A stretch of 64,000 nucleotides of DNA, from assembly GCA_017577945.1 (NCBI GenBank), contig PKQS01000008.1, positions 296,719 through 360,718 on the forward strand, in the 5' to 3' direction. A program made the position numbers and the translations under genes. The first letter of the stretch is position 1; every line of letters starts with the position of its first letter. Below the pieces are notes generated by a model that was given only the letters and a program-made list of their open reading frames with translations, did not search any database and was not told the DNA's origin. This DNA is from Bacillota bacterium (GTDB lineage Bacteria > Bacillota > Limnochordia > Limnochordales > ZCTH02-B6). Shown piece by piece: positions 8,568-17,268 of this stretch.

Positions 8568-9920
8568 TTGGCGATCCCGTACTACCGGCGCAATCTGTAT
8601 GTCCTCTGGTTCGCGGTCTTTCTCGTATCCGCCAGCTGGACGCAGGTCATCCCGTTCTTGCCCCTTTTCCTGGCGGAGCTAGGCGTCGAAGAAAACCTCG
8701 ACTTCTGGTCAGGCCTGGCGGTGAGCGCTCACTTCGTTACGGGCATGATCATGCAGCCCATCTGGGGCAAGATCGGCGACCGCTACGGCCGCAAGCCGAT
8801 GCTGGTGCGCGCCGGCCTGTCGCTGAGCCTCATCTACTTTTTGACCAGCTTGTCTACGCAGCCGTGGCACGTGGTGGTGGCGCGGCTGGCCAACGGGGCC
8901 CTAACCGGCTTCATCCCCATGTCCATTTCCCTGATCGGCACCAACACGCCGCCGCCATTCTCGGCCCGCTACGTCGCCTCCGTGCAGACCGCCTCAGCCA
9001 TCGGCACCATCGTCGGCCCCGTGCTCGGCGGTACGCTGGCCGCCGTGTTCGGCGTGCGCGGGTCGCTGCGGGTCTCGTCGGCTCTGGTGTTCATCTCGGC
9101 GCTGCTGGCCATTCTGTTCGTGCAGGAGCGGCGCAAGCCTGCGGCCAGCGCGCCGACGACGTTGGCGGCCGACTTCCGCACGGCGCTGCGCATGCCGGTG
9201 ATGCTGGTGGCGCTGTTTTCCAGCCTCGTGGGGCAAATGGCGTCTATGAGCACGCAGACGGTGCTGGTGCTGAAGGTGGAGTCGATGGTGGGGCCGGAGA
9301 GCTCGGCGCTCTGGTCGGGCGTCATCTTGTCGCTGCCGGGCGTAGCTTTCGCGATGAGCGCGACGCGCTGGGTGGCGCAGCTGGAGAGGCGGTCGGTGTA
9401 TGCGGTGCTGGCGGGAGCCTTCGTCGGCACGGGCGTGGGCTACGTGCTGGCGGGCCTGACCGGCTCCATCTGGGTATTCGTGCTGCTCTTCTTCGCAGCC
9501 AGCGTGTTTGCTTCGGCTTTCCGGCCGCTGGCCGCGGCCATGATCACGACCGGCGTGGAGGCGGATTTCCGCGGGCGGGCCTTCGGGATGCAGACTTCGG
9601 CGGCGACGCTGGGGGGCTTTCTCGGGCCCCTGTTCGCCGGATTCGTGGCCGATCACTTCGGCCGCTCGGCGGTGTTCGTGGCCATGGGCTTCATCTTGCT
9701 GGCGAGCCCGCTGCTGGTGCGGCGGCCGGCGTTGGCGCTGGGGGGCGTGGGCGCCGCCGCGGGGCGGACGGAGACCGCTGGGGAAGGCGCAGCCGGCGTC
9801 ACCGGAGGGCCGGAAGCGGGCAAGATCGCGGCCGGGACGACGGGCGGACGGTTGGAGGCGGGGCGAGGCGGCGGCGGGGTCGCCGGCGGCGAGTCGGAGG
9901 CGGTCGCCGGAAAAGAGTAG
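8568..9920 (+). CDS. Major facilitator superfamily exporter with Gly/Ala-rich tail
   Basis: A 450-residue, 12-helix MFS protein of the DHA1 drug:H+ antiporter type. Loop 2-3 has the A-motif form GKIGDRYGRKPMLV and helix 5 carries the antiporter C-motif region (GTIVGPVLGGTLAAVFG). The start is TTG at 8568 after AAGGCGGGC. The last 55 residues are a low-complexity Gly/Ala/Glu tail with repeated GG and AG pairs, not expected for the family and possibly disordered in the cytoplasm. The substrate cannot be told from sequence. Confidence 0.85.
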   Translation: MAIPYYRRNLYVLWFAVFLVSASWTQVIPFLPLFLAELGVEENLDFWSGLAVSAHFVTGMIMQPIWGKIGDRYGRKPMLVRAGLSLSLIYFLTSLSTQPWHVVVARLANGALTGFIPMSISLIGTNTPPPFSARYVASVQTASAIGTIVGPVLGGTLAAVFGVRGSLRVSSALVFISALLAILFVQERRKPAASAPTTLAADFRTALRMPVMLVALFSSLVGQMASMSTQTVLVLKVESMVGPESSALWSGVILSLPGVAFAMSATRWVAQLERRSVYAVLAGAFVGTGVGYVLAGLTGSIWVFVLLFFAASVFASAFRPLAAAMITTGVEADFRGRAFGMQTSAATLGGFLGPLFAGFVADHFGRSAVFVAMGFILLASPLLVRRPALALGGVGAAAGRTETAGEGAAGVTGGPEAGKIAAGTTGGRLEAGRGGGGVAGGESEAVAGKE

Positions 9921-9962
9921 CCTAGCCCTCGCCGTGGCAAACTGACGGCGGGGGTATGCGCG

Positions 9963-10175
9963 ATGGCAGACTTGACGGCGGCGGAGCTCCACAACTTACA
10001 CGAGCTCATCTGGATGGAAGCGGCCATGTTCGAGAAATTCCGCCATTACCGGGAGCAGGCGGAAGGCGAACACGTGCGCAAGCTGTGCGACCAGCTGGCG
10101 GACCGGTCGCGGCAGCACCTGACGGCTTTGTCACAGCTGCTGGCGCAGGGAGGAGGGGCTTCGTCGTGGCAATGA
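9963..10175 (+). CDS. Small helical protein, spore-coat CotF-like
   Basis: A 70-residue, all-helical protein (MADLTAAELHNLHELIWMEA ...). Its pattern resembles one arm of the ferritin-like/CotF coat fold. It overlaps the next gene, which is a clearer CotF homologue, so the two probably act together. The assignment to the coat rests on this context. Confidence 0.6.
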   Translation: MADLTAAELHNLHELIWMEAAMFEKFRHYREQAEGEHVRKLCDQLADRSRQHLTALSQLLAQGGGASSWQ

Positions 10176-10468
10176 GCGAGGCGGCGGTGCTGCGGGATTT
10201 GCTGGACACGCTGAAGCACGCCTCCGCGTGCTATTTGCGGGCGGCGCACGAAGCGGCCGACAACGACTTGCGCCGGACGTTCGAGGGCATCGCCGTGGAC
10301 AAGAGCGAGCAGAAGAACGCCGTCTTCAACCTGATGCGGCAGGCGGGGCATTACGAGACGAAACCGGCCGCGGAGGACCACATGCTTGAGCTGAAACGCC
10401 AGTGCGACGACTTTTTGGCTCGCATCGGGACAGACCGGCCGGTCGAGCGGGAACTGCGGCGCAACTGA
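10166..10468 (+). CDS. Spore coat protein F-like
   Basis: A 100-residue protein resembling Bacillus CotF/YhcQ-type coat proteins (LLDTLKHASACYLRAAHEA, then a second helix NAVFNLMRQAGHYETKPA). AGGAGGGG lies seven bases before the GTG at 10166; an in-frame ATG at 10172 overlaps the upstream stop as ATGA and is an alternative. CotF-like proteins coat the endospore, which supports a sporulating organism. Confidence 0.7.
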   Translation: MAMSEAAVLRDLLDTLKHASACYLRAAHEAADNDLRRTFEGIAVDKSEQKNAVFNLMRQAGHYETKPAAEDHMLELKRQCDDFLARIGTDRPVERELRRN

Positions 10469-10493
10469 CGTTGCGTCGCCGGCCGCCGCCCCC

Positions 10494-10523
10494 TTGTATG
10501 TTCTTGCTATTTCGTTGTATAAC
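10494..10523 (+). promoter_or_regulatory. Promoter of the argG gene
   Basis: TTGTAT, an 18-base spacer, then TATAAC, 87 bp ahead of the argG ATG. No clear ArgR operator or T-box is seen in the leader. Confidence 0.55.
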
Positions 10524-10609
10524 TAGCCGTCGACACCGCGGCGGTGCTTCCATCTCCTCCACCCTCTGGCGGTGCCGCACATTCTGCCATCAACAGTGGG
10601 GTAATCACC

Positions 10610-11515
10610 ATGGCGAAGACGTTTCGAAAAGTGGTTTTGGCGTACTCGGGCGGCCTGGACACGTCGATCATCATTCCGTGGCTCAAGGAAACGTACGGCT
10701 GCGAAGTGGTCGCCTACGTGGCCAACGTAGGTCAGGGCGACGAGTTGGAAGGCATCGAGGAGAAGGCGTTGCGGAGCGGCGCTTCGCAGGTGTTCGTGGA
10801 AGACCTGCGGCGCGAGTTCGTGCAGGACTACATCTTCCCGGTCCTGCGGGCGGGCGCCATTTACGAAGGAAAGTATCTGCTGGGCACGTCGATGGCCCGG
10901 CCGGTCATCGCGAAGCGGCAAGTGGAAATCGCGCACAAGGTGGGCGCCGACGCGGTGGCGCACGGCGCGACGGGCAAAGGCAACGACCAGGTGCGCTTCG
11001 AGCTGGCGTACAAGGCCCTCGACCCCTTGCTGGCCGTCATCGCGCCGTGGCGCGAGTGGCACATCCGCTCTCGCGAGGACGCCATGGAGTATGCCGCGGC
11101 CCGCAACATCCCGGTGCCGGTGACCAAGGACAAGCCGTACAGCATGGACCGCAATCTCTGGCACATCAGCTACGAGGGCGGCATCCTGGAGGATCCGGCC
11201 CAAGAGCCGCCGGAAGACGTGTTCCGCTGGACCGCGTCGCCCGAGAAGGCCCCCGACGAGCCGGAGTACGTGGAGATCGGCTTTGAGAAAGGCTACCCGG
11301 TGTCGGTGAACGGGACGTCGTGCGATCCCGTCACGCTGCTGGAGAAGCTGAACGCCATCGGCAGCCGCCACGGGGTCGGGCGTGTCGATATCGTGGAAAA
11401 CCGCCTGGTGGGCATGAAGTCGCGCGGGGTGTACGAAACGCCGGGCGGGACGCTGCTGCACGCGGCGCACCGTGAGTTGGAAGCGCTGACCATCGACCGG
11501 GACACGCTGCACTTC
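10610..11515 (+). pseudogene. argG: Argininosuccinate synthase, C-terminal quarter missing
   Basis: Residues 1-302 match argininosuccinate synthase (citrulline + aspartate + ATP to argininosuccinate): the PP-loop [20 protein letters not shown] and [14 protein letters not shown]. At TLHF (11515) the homology stops abruptly; the full protein is about 400 residues. The frame stays open to 12238 but encodes a low-complexity Arg/Ala sequence antisense to asnB, not ArgG. The following bases, in another frame, encode the end of ArgH. About 1.5 kb (argG 3' end plus most of argH) has been lost or was collapsed in assembly. Confidence 0.85.
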
Positions 11516-11516
11516 G

Positions 11517-11678
11517 TCGCTGGAGGAGCTGCGCCGCTTCAGCGCAGTCATCGAGGAGGACGTGTACGAGGCGCTGGACGTGCGGCGGTGCGTGGAAGCG
11601 CGGCAGAGCCCCGGCGGCACGGCGCCTGCGGCCGTGGAGGAAGCGCTGCGGCGCGCCCGAGAGCTGCTGAGCCGGTAG
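11517..11678 (+). pseudogene. argH: 3' remnant of argininosuccinate lyase
   Basis: In the frame from 11517 the sequence encodes [20 protein letters not shown] and, further on, a Gly-Gly-Thr-Ala-Pro stretch and a closing helix before TAG at 11676. This is the conserved C-terminus of ArgH (argininosuccinate to arginine + fumarate). It has no start or ribosome site and is joined directly to the broken argG, one base out of phase. Confidence 0.8.
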
Positions 11679-11759
11679 CTTCCGTCGCCCGCGCCGAAGC
11701 CGGCGCGTTGAACGCGCGGGCCGAGGCCGCCGCATTGGGCGTTCGGACCAAGCCCGCGG

Positions 11760-11803
11760 CATTGGCCGGACGACTCCGATACATTGGCCGGGCGACTCCT
11801 ATA
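11760..11803. repeat. 22-bp tandem direct repeat
   Basis: Two adjacent copies differing at two positions (first copy begins CATTGGCCGGACGACTCC). They lie between the argH remnant and the asnB stop, overlapping the last codon. Confidence 0.75.
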
Positions 11804-13643
11804 TTTGCAGCTCCACCTTGTACTCCCGCAGCCACAGATCGACCTCGATCAAATACGCGCAAAACTGCGGGCCGGCCATCAGCTGCCCGAACCAGGGCTC
11901 GGCCGCCGTCGGGCCGGCGGAGGCTATGCCGCGCACGGCGGGCACGTCGAGCAGGGGTGCCAGGGGCGAGGCCGGGTCGCCCAGGATGTCCAGCAGCCCG
12001 CGGCGCACCGCCTCGGCATACTCCGGCTGGTGGGTCTTCGGGTACGGGCTCTTGCGCCGCTGCAAGATCGCGCCGGGAAGCACGCCCGCCAGCGCCCGCC
12101 GCAGCAGGCCTTTCTCCCGCCCGTCGCAGTTTTTCATCGCCCACGGCACGTTCCACACGTACTCCACCAGCCGGTGGTCCGCGAACGGCACCCGTACCGC
12201 CAGGCCCGCGGCCATGCTCATGCGGTCTTGGCGGTTGAGCAGCGTCGCCATGAACCACGTGAGGCTCAAATAGGCCACTTCGCGCAGGCGGCGCTCGCGG
12301 GGCGGCTCTCCGGGCAGGTGTGGCACTTCCGCCAGGCTTTCCCGGTAGCGCTGCGCCGCGTACTCTTCCGGCCGGATTTTCTCTCGCAGCCACGGCGCCA
12401 GCCACGATGCCCGCCAAGCGACCGCGCGCGACCACGGGAACGTATCGGCCCACAGCAGCTCTTCCCGGTGAAACCACGGATAGCCGCCGAAAACTTCGTC
12501 CGCGCCCTCGCCCGAGAGGGCAACGGCCGCTTCTTTCCCGATCTCGCGGCAGAACAGGTACAGCGACGTGTCGACGTCGGCCATGCCGGGCAAGTCGCGG
12601 GCGCGCACGGCCGCCGGCAGCGCCTCGGCTAGCGCGCGGGCATCGAGGAGCACCGTGCGGTGGGCGGTGCCGAAGCGCCTCGCCATGAGCTCGATGTAGG
12701 GGGCGTCGGCGTCGGGTTGGTAGGCGCTGGGCTGGAAATGCTGCGCGTTGCCGGCGTAGTCCACGGAATACGTCGGCAGCGGGCCCACTCCCCGTTCCGC
12801 GCAGGCTGCGGCGGCGAAGGCCGTGACGGCGCTGGAGTCCAGGCCTCCGGACAGCAGCGTGCAGATGGGCGCGCTGGCCGCCGCTCGGCGCCGGACGGCT
12901 TCGTCCAACAGCTCTCGCACCCGTTCGGCCGTCGTGTCCAGATCGTCCTCGTGCGGGCGGCTTTCCAGGCGCCAGTAGCGGCGGTGGACGACGCCTTGCG
13001 GCGAGGCGGTCACGCAGTGTCCCGGCTTCACCTCGCGGATATCGCGGTACACACCGTGCCCGGGCGTACGCGCCGGCCCCAGGGCAAACACTTCCGCCAG
13101 CCCTTCCGCGTCCACCACCGGCCGCACCCGCGGGTGCGCGAGCAGCGCCTTGGGCTCGGAGCCGAACACGAAGCAATCGCCCAGGTCGGCGAAAAACAAC
13201 GGTTTGACGCCCAGCCGGTCGCGGGCGAGAAACAGCGTCTGCGCCGCCTCATCCCAGACCGCGAAGGCGAAAACGCCGTTGAGCCGCGACAGGCATTCAG
13301 GGCCCCAGTGGATGTAGGCCGCCAGCAGCGCTTCGGCGTCGGAGCGGGTGGAAAAGCGCCAGCCCAGGCTTTCCAGCTCCGCCTGCAGCTCGTCGCCGTT
13401 GTACAACTCGCCGTCGCAGGTGATGACGTAGGTCTTCTCGCCGACCTGCCTGCCCAGCGGCTGGCCGCAGCTCGCCGGATCCACCACCTCGAGGCGGCGG
13501 TGCACCAGCGCGCACGCCTGCGAAAGATAAATGCCTCCCGCGTCGGGGCCCCGGCCAACCAGCGTCTGTTGCATCGCCTGGGCGGTTTCGGGCGCGTTGC
13601 GCGCGTCGCCCCGGCGGTCAATCCAACCGGCGATTCCGCACAT
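11799..13643 (-). CDS. asnB: Asparagine synthase (glutamine-hydrolysing)
   Basis: A 614-residue class II glutamine amidotransferase. MCGIAGW puts the nucleophilic Cys at position 2; the N-terminal glutaminase domain is followed by the synthetase domain with the ATP PP-loop [11 protein letters not shown]. The length fits AsnB-type enzymes, including those in sugar/peptide modification clusters. It is monocistronic, facing the argG remnant. Product assignment (asparagine rather than a specialised amide) is by family only. Confidence 0.9.
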   Translation of the reverse strand: MCGIAGWIDRRGDARNAPETAQAMQQTLVGRGPDAGGIYLSQACALVHRRLEVVDPASCGQPLGRQVGEKTYVITCDGELYNGDELQAELESLGWRFSTRSDAEALLAAYIHWGPECLSRLNGVFAFAVWDEAAQTLFLARDRLGVKPLFFADLGDCFVFGSEPKALLAHPRVRPVVDAEGLAEVFALGPARTPGHGVYRDIREVKPGHCVTASPQGVVHRRYWRLESRPHEDDLDTTAERVRELLDEAVRRRAAASAPICTLLSGGLDSSAVTAFAAAACAERGVGPLPTYSVDYAGNAQHFQPSAYQPDADAPYIELMARRFGTAHRTVLLDARALAEALPAAVRARDLPGMADVDTSLYLFCREIGKEAAVALSGEGADEVFGGYPWFHREELLWADTFPWSRAVAWRASWLAPWLREKIRPEEYAAQRYRESLAEVPHLPGEPPRERRLREVAYLSLTWFMATLLNRQDRMSMAAGLAVRVPFADHRLVEYVWNVPWAMKNCDGREKGLLRRALAGVLPGAILQRRKSPYPKTHQPEYAEAVRRGLLDILGDPASPLAPLLDVPAVRGIASAGPTAAEPWFGQLMAGPQFCAYLIEVDLWLREYKVELQI

Positions 13644-13746
13644 GTCGACTCCGCTCCTCGTAGGCCTGCAAGCCTAGTCTCCTCCCGCCAGTATAAGCAT
13701 GGCTCGCGGCGGATGGTGACCGGCCGGAAATCCGGCGCGCCGCGGC

Positions 13747-13783
13747 CGTCGAATTTGATGCGGCGCGTCGAATTTGATGCGGC
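13747..13783. repeat. 19-bp tandem direct repeat between asnB and a glycosyltransferase gene
   Basis: CGTCGAATTTGATGCGGC occurs twice with a 19-bp period. It lies between divergent genes; the second copy supplies TTGATG, which with TATGCG 16 bases on could form a weak promoter for the plus-strand gene. Spacing of nearly two helical turns suggests a protein-binding site. Confidence 0.6.
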
Positions 13784-13914
13784 ACGGGCGCGTGTTATGC
13801 GTGTTCTTCCATGGCATCCGGGCCGGGGAGGTCGCTCGGGCCGGGAGGAGTCGCGCCGGCGCGGCGTGAAGGTGTGGGCTGACGAGTACCGCATCCGGAG
13901 GCGCGGGTAGAACC

Positions 13915-14913
13915 GTGCGGGTCAGCGTGGTCATGCCGGTGTTCAACGCACGCCGGACGCTGGAGCGGGCCGTCGCGAGCATCTTGCGCCAGCGGGGCGT
14001 CGAAGTGGAGCTGGTTTGCGTCGACGACGGCTCGACCGACGGCAGCCTGGCGCTCTTGCGGAGGCTGGCGGCCGCGGACGGCCGCATCAAGGTTGTCGCG
14101 CAGCCGCACCGCGGCATCGTGGCGGCCCTGAACGCGGGGCTGGAGGCCGCGACCCATCCGCTGATCGCCCGCATGGACGCGGACGACGTCGCCCACCCCG
14201 ACCGGCTGCGCTTGCAGGCCCGGTTCCTGCTCGACAACCCGCACGTGGGGGTCGTGGGGACGCAAGTGCGGTCGTTCCCGGCCGCTGCGGTCACCGAAGC
14301 CTTTTACAAGTACGAGGCGTGGTCCAACGCGCTGGTCGACCCCGCGGACATCGCCCGGGAAATTTACGTCGAGAGCCCCATCGTCCATCCTTCGGCCATG
14401 TTCCGGCGGGAGGAGGCGCTGCGGCTGGGCGGCTACCGGGAGATGCCGTGGGCGGAAGACTACGATCTCTGGCTGCGGTACCACCAGGCGGGGTACGCGC
14501 TGGCCAAGCTGCCCCGGGTGCTGCTGGGTTGGCGAATGGACCCGAACCGCCTGTCGTTCCGGGACCCGCGCTGCTCGCTGGGCGCGTTTTTCCGCTGCAA
14601 GGCCCACTTCTTGGCGCGGGATGTCCGCGTGCGGCGGGGCCCGGTCGTCATCTGGGGCGCAGGCATGACGGGCCGGCGGCTGGGTAAGGCGCTGCTGCGG
14701 GAGGGCGTGGCCATTGAGGCCTTCGTCGATATCGCGGAACGTTACGTGGGCCGCACGCGCCTGGGCCGTCCCGTGTATGCCACCGGCTACGTAAGCCGCA
14801 CGGACCGCTTCGTCATTGTGGCCGTGGGCGCACCGGGGGCGCGGGCGGAAATCCGCGCGCAGATGCGGGCGTGGGGACGAGCGGAAGGTGAGTCGTACAT
14901 TTTCGCGGCTTGA
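13915..14913 (+). CDS. Family 2 glycosyltransferase with C-terminal nucleotide-binding-like domain
   Basis: A 332-residue protein. The GT-A fold starts at residue 1 (VSVVMPVFNARRTLERA), with VCVDDGSTDGS and the metal-binding DxD region RMDADDVAHPDR; the catalytic base candidate is in WAEDYDLWLR. From about residue 240 a short Rossmann-like segment (VVIWGAGMTGRRLGKALL) follows, recalling the CoA-binding-like unit at the N-terminus of PglD acyltransferases. The GTG start has GGAGG about 14 bases away. Probably involved in surface glycan assembly; donor and acceptor unknown. Confidence 0.85.
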   Translation: MRVSVVMPVFNARRTLERAVASILRQRGVEVELVCVDDGSTDGSLALLRRLAAADGRIKVVAQPHRGIVAALNAGLEAATHPLIARMDADDVAHPDRLRLQARFLLDNPHVGVVGTQVRSFPAAAVTEAFYKYEAWSNALVDPADIAREIYVESPIVHPSAMFRREEALRLGGYREMPWAEDYDLWLRYHQAGYALAKLPRVLLGWRMDPNRLSFRDPRCSLGAFFRCKAHFLARDVRVRRGPVVIWGAGMTGRRLGKALLREGVAIEAFVDIAERYVGRTRLGRPVYATGYVSRTDRFVIVAVGAPGARAEIRAQMRAWGRAEGESYIFAA

Positions 14914-14959
14914 GAGGGGGTTCGCGGCTTAAGGGGGAGCGGCGGACGGGTGCCGCGGG

Positions 14960-14987
14960 TTGCCAAGTTTGGCGCGTGTGTTATAAT
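14960..14987 (+). promoter_or_regulatory. Strong sigma-A promoter of the riboswitch/betaine operon
   Basis: TTGCCA, 16 bases, TATAAT, with TGT directly before the -10 (extended -10). This is the best consensus promoter in the window. Confidence 0.85.
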
Positions 14988-15004
14988 ACCTTTATAAACA
15001 CGAC

Positions 15005-15170
15005 GTCGTTGAAGGTCGCTGAATTCTCCGTGCAGGAGAAACGGGGGACCCGTATTTCGGGGCGCATCCGTGCGGGGCGCCGGTAAGGCGTGGCGTACGG
15101 TAGGGTGGATTCCTCTGGCCCGAGCCCGTCAGCTAACCCCGTAAGCGCAGCAGAGGAAGTCTTGGGGTTC
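15005..15170 (+). promoter_or_regulatory. Cyclic di-AMP riboswitch (ydaO/yuaA class)
   Basis: The leader shows the conserved ydaO blocks in order: CTGAATTC, ACGGGGGACCCG, GGGGCGCATCC, TAGGGTGGATTCC, and CCCGTCAGCTAACCCCGTA. The outer helix can form between GCTG at about 15018 and CAGC at about 15148. The class binds c-di-AMP and normally turns expression off through a terminator. It sits between a strong promoter and a terminator ahead of an osmolyte transporter, which fits the role of c-di-AMP in limiting potassium and osmolyte uptake. Confidence 0.9.
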
Positions 15171-15226
15171 AACGTGCAGATCGGCCAGCCAGCAGCGCCG
15201 CGTAGGTGCGGCCTGGCCGGCTCCCG

Positions 15227-15256
15227 CACCCGAGGCTTTCTCGGGTGTTTTTGTTT
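15227..15256 (+). terminator. Expression-platform terminator of the c-di-AMP riboswitch
   Basis: An 8-bp stem CACCCGAG / CTCGGGTG with loop GCTTT, then TTTTTGTTT, 90 bp before the first gene start. A second hairpin just upstream (CGGCCAG ... CTGGCCG) may take part in the switch. Confidence 0.85.
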
Positions 15257-15346
15257 CTCTGCGGGTCCCAATCACTGGCGGAAAGGAGGGAAGCGGTACA
15301 AGGCGACCACGGCGTCACCAACAAACGAAAAGGAGGCGGAGGACTC

Positions 15347-16384
15347 TTGAGTGCTCGGCACGCAAGATCTTCCCGATGCTCGTCGTTGTGGGTGACTGCC
15401 TGCATTGTGCCTCTATTCACCCTCACAATGTTCTTCTTCTCGCCGGCATCGGCCGCCCAGGCCCAGCCGGTGGTATTCGTCGACTTCAGCTGGGACAGCG
15501 TGCAAGTCCACAACCGCATCGCCGGTTACATTCTGGAACACGGCTACGGCTACGCCGTCGAGTACCTCTTCGCGGACACCGTGCCGGGTCTGCTGGCCCT
15601 GGAGCGGGGCGACGCTCATTTGAGCATGGAGATTTGGCGAGACAACATCGCGGAGGCCTGGCAGCGCGGCGTCGACCGAGGACGGTACGCCGAGTTGGGC
15701 CTCAATTTCCCCGACGCGCCCCAGGGCTGGTATGTGCCCACTTATCTTATTGAAGGAGACCCCGAGCGGGGCATCGAGCCGCTGGCGCCCGATCTGCGCT
15801 CCGTCACCGACCTGGCCCGTTACTGGGAGCTGTTCCGGGACCCCGAGGTGCCCGGCAAAGGCCGCTTCTACAACGCACCCAACGGCTGGGTGGTGCACGA
15901 CCATAACTTGGACAAACTGCAGGCGTACGGCCTGCTGGATTTCTTCGTGCCCTTTGACCCCGGTTCCGACGCGGCTTTGGTGGCGTCTATGGCCGCGGCC
16001 TACGAGCGGGGCGAGCCGTGGGTGGGCTATTACTGGGAGCCTACCTGGGTCATGGGGCTCTACGACATGACGCTTCTGGAAGAGCCGCCCTATTCCGACC
16101 AGTGCTGGGCCACCACCAAGGCGTGCGCATTCAAGCCGGCGGAAGTGCTCATCGGCGCCAACGCCCGCTGGCTGCAGGAGCACCCCGAGGTGGAAGCCTT
16201 CCTGCGCCGTTACGAGACGACGCTGGCGCAAAACAACGACGTTTTGGCCTACATGAACCGCGAAAACGCCGGCCCCGACGCAGCGGCCCGCTACTTCCTC
16301 CGCACGTACGAGGAAGTATGGCGCGCGTGGGTGCCGGACGACGTGGCCCAGCGGGTGCTGGACGCGCTGGCGGCGGGGAAGTGA
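15347..16384 (+). CDS. Glycine betaine/choline-type ABC transporter substrate-binding protein
   Basis: A 345-residue exported protein of the OpuAC/ProX-like family. The TTG start at 15347 is set by AAAAGGAGG 10 bases upstream, and a signal peptide (TLTMFFFSPASAAQA) follows. The mature protein has the ligand-binding pattern of the family (FVDFSWDSVQVHNRIAGYIL; WVGYYWEPTW with aromatic residues that could form a betaine cage). The stop overlaps the next start as TGATG. It binds the osmolyte outside the membrane for the ATPase and permease that follow. The exact ligand is inferred from family and riboswitch. Confidence 0.85.
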   Translation: MSARHARSSRCSSLWVTACIVPLFTLTMFFFSPASAAQAQPVVFVDFSWDSVQVHNRIAGYILEHGYGYAVEYLFADTVPGLLALERGDAHLSMEIWRDNIAEAWQRGVDRGRYAELGLNFPDAPQGWYVPTYLIEGDPERGIEPLAPDLRSVTDLARYWELFRDPEVPGKGRFYNAPNGWVVHDHNLDKLQAYGLLDFFVPFDPGSDAALVASMAAAYERGEPWVGYYWEPTWVMGLYDMTLLEEPPYSDQCWATTKACAFKPAEVLIGANARWLQEHPEVEAFLRRYETTLAQNNDVLAYMNRENAGPDAAARYFLRTYEEVWRAWVPDDVAQRVLDALAAGK

Positions 16385-17268
16385 TGCCGGTGGAAGGGAA
16401 GGAACGGACCGCCGGCATCCGCGTGCGGCATTTGTGGAAGGTGTTCGCGCCGAAAGGCGCCTGGACGGGCAGGGGCGCGCCGCGAGCCGGCGGCGCGCCC
16501 CTGCGTGAGCTGGATCCCCAGCGGGTGGCGGAGCTGGAGCGGCGCGGCGCGGTGGTGGCCGTGCGCGACGTGTCGTTCGAGGTGCAGCCCGGTGAGCTGT
16601 TCGTCGTCATGGGGCTGTCGGGCAGCGGCAAGTCCACGCTGATCCGGTGCCTGCTGCGGCTGGTGGAGCCCACGGCGGGAACTATCCAGTGCGGCTCCTA
16701 CGACGTGACCGCTTTGAGCTCAGCCCAGCTCACCGAGTTTCGCCGCCGGCAGGTGGCCATGGTGTTCCAGCACTACGGTTTGCTGCCGCATCGCACCGTG
16801 CTGGACAACGTCGCGTTCGGCCTGAAGCTGCGGGGCGTGCCGCGGAAAGAGCGCCTCGAGAAGGCGCGGGAGGCGCTGGCGCGCGTGGGGCTGGCGGGCT
16901 GGGAGGACCGGTATCCGTCGGCCCTCAGCGGCGGCATGCAGCAGCGCGTCGGCATCGCGCGGGCGCTGGCCAACGACCCGCCGGTCATGTTGTGGGATGA
17001 GCCGTTCAGCGGCTTGGACCCCTTGATCCGCCGGGAGCTGCAAGACGAATTGCTGCGGCTGCAGCAAGAGCTGCGCAAGACCATCATCTTCGTGACCCAC
17101 GACCTGGACGAAGCGGTGCGGCTGGGCGACCGGATGGCCGTCATGCGCAGCGGTTCCTTCGTGCAGGTGGGCCAGCCCCGGGAGATCATCGAGAACCCCG
17201 CGGACGATTACGTCCGGCGCTTCGTGGAGGCGCGCCCGGCGGCCGAGGTGACTCGGTATGTTTCCTGA
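16384..17268 (+). CDS. Glycine betaine-type ABC transporter ATP-binding protein
   Basis: A 294-residue ATPase with Walker A GLSGSGKST, signature LSGGMQQRVGIARAL, Walker B VMLWDEPFSGLDPL and the switch His in FVTHDLDEA. The N-terminal insertion with RELDPQRVAELERRGA before the first strand is typical of ProV/OpuAA enzymes. It lacks the C-terminal CBS pair that senses ionic strength in OpuAA, so regulation probably rests on the upstream c-di-AMP switch. It overlaps the permease gene by 11 bp. Confidence 0.9.
   Translation: MPVEGKERTAGIRVRHLWKVFAPKGAWTGRGAPRAGGAPLRELDPQRVAELERRGAVVAVRDVSFEVQPGELFVVMGLSGSGKSTLIRCLLRLVEPTAGTIQCGSYDVTALSSAQLTEFRRRQVAMVFQHYGLLPHRTVLDNVAFGLKLRGVPRKERLEKAREALARVGLAGWEDRYPSALSGGMQQRVGIARALANDPPVMLWDEPFSGLDPLIRRELQDELLRLQQELRKTIIFVTHDLDEAVRLGDRMAVMRSGSFVQVGQPREIIENPADDYVRRFVEARPAAEVTRYVS

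Noticed and set aside
10524..10609. A T-box or ArgR operator in the argG leader
   Set aside because: No T-box sequence or antiterminator pair and no paired ARG-box half sites could be found.
11518..12238. Continuation of the argG reading frame as a 200-residue C-terminal extension
   Set aside because: It bears no resemblance to ArgG, runs antisense into asnB and is Arg/Ala-rich; it is only an open frame after the junction.
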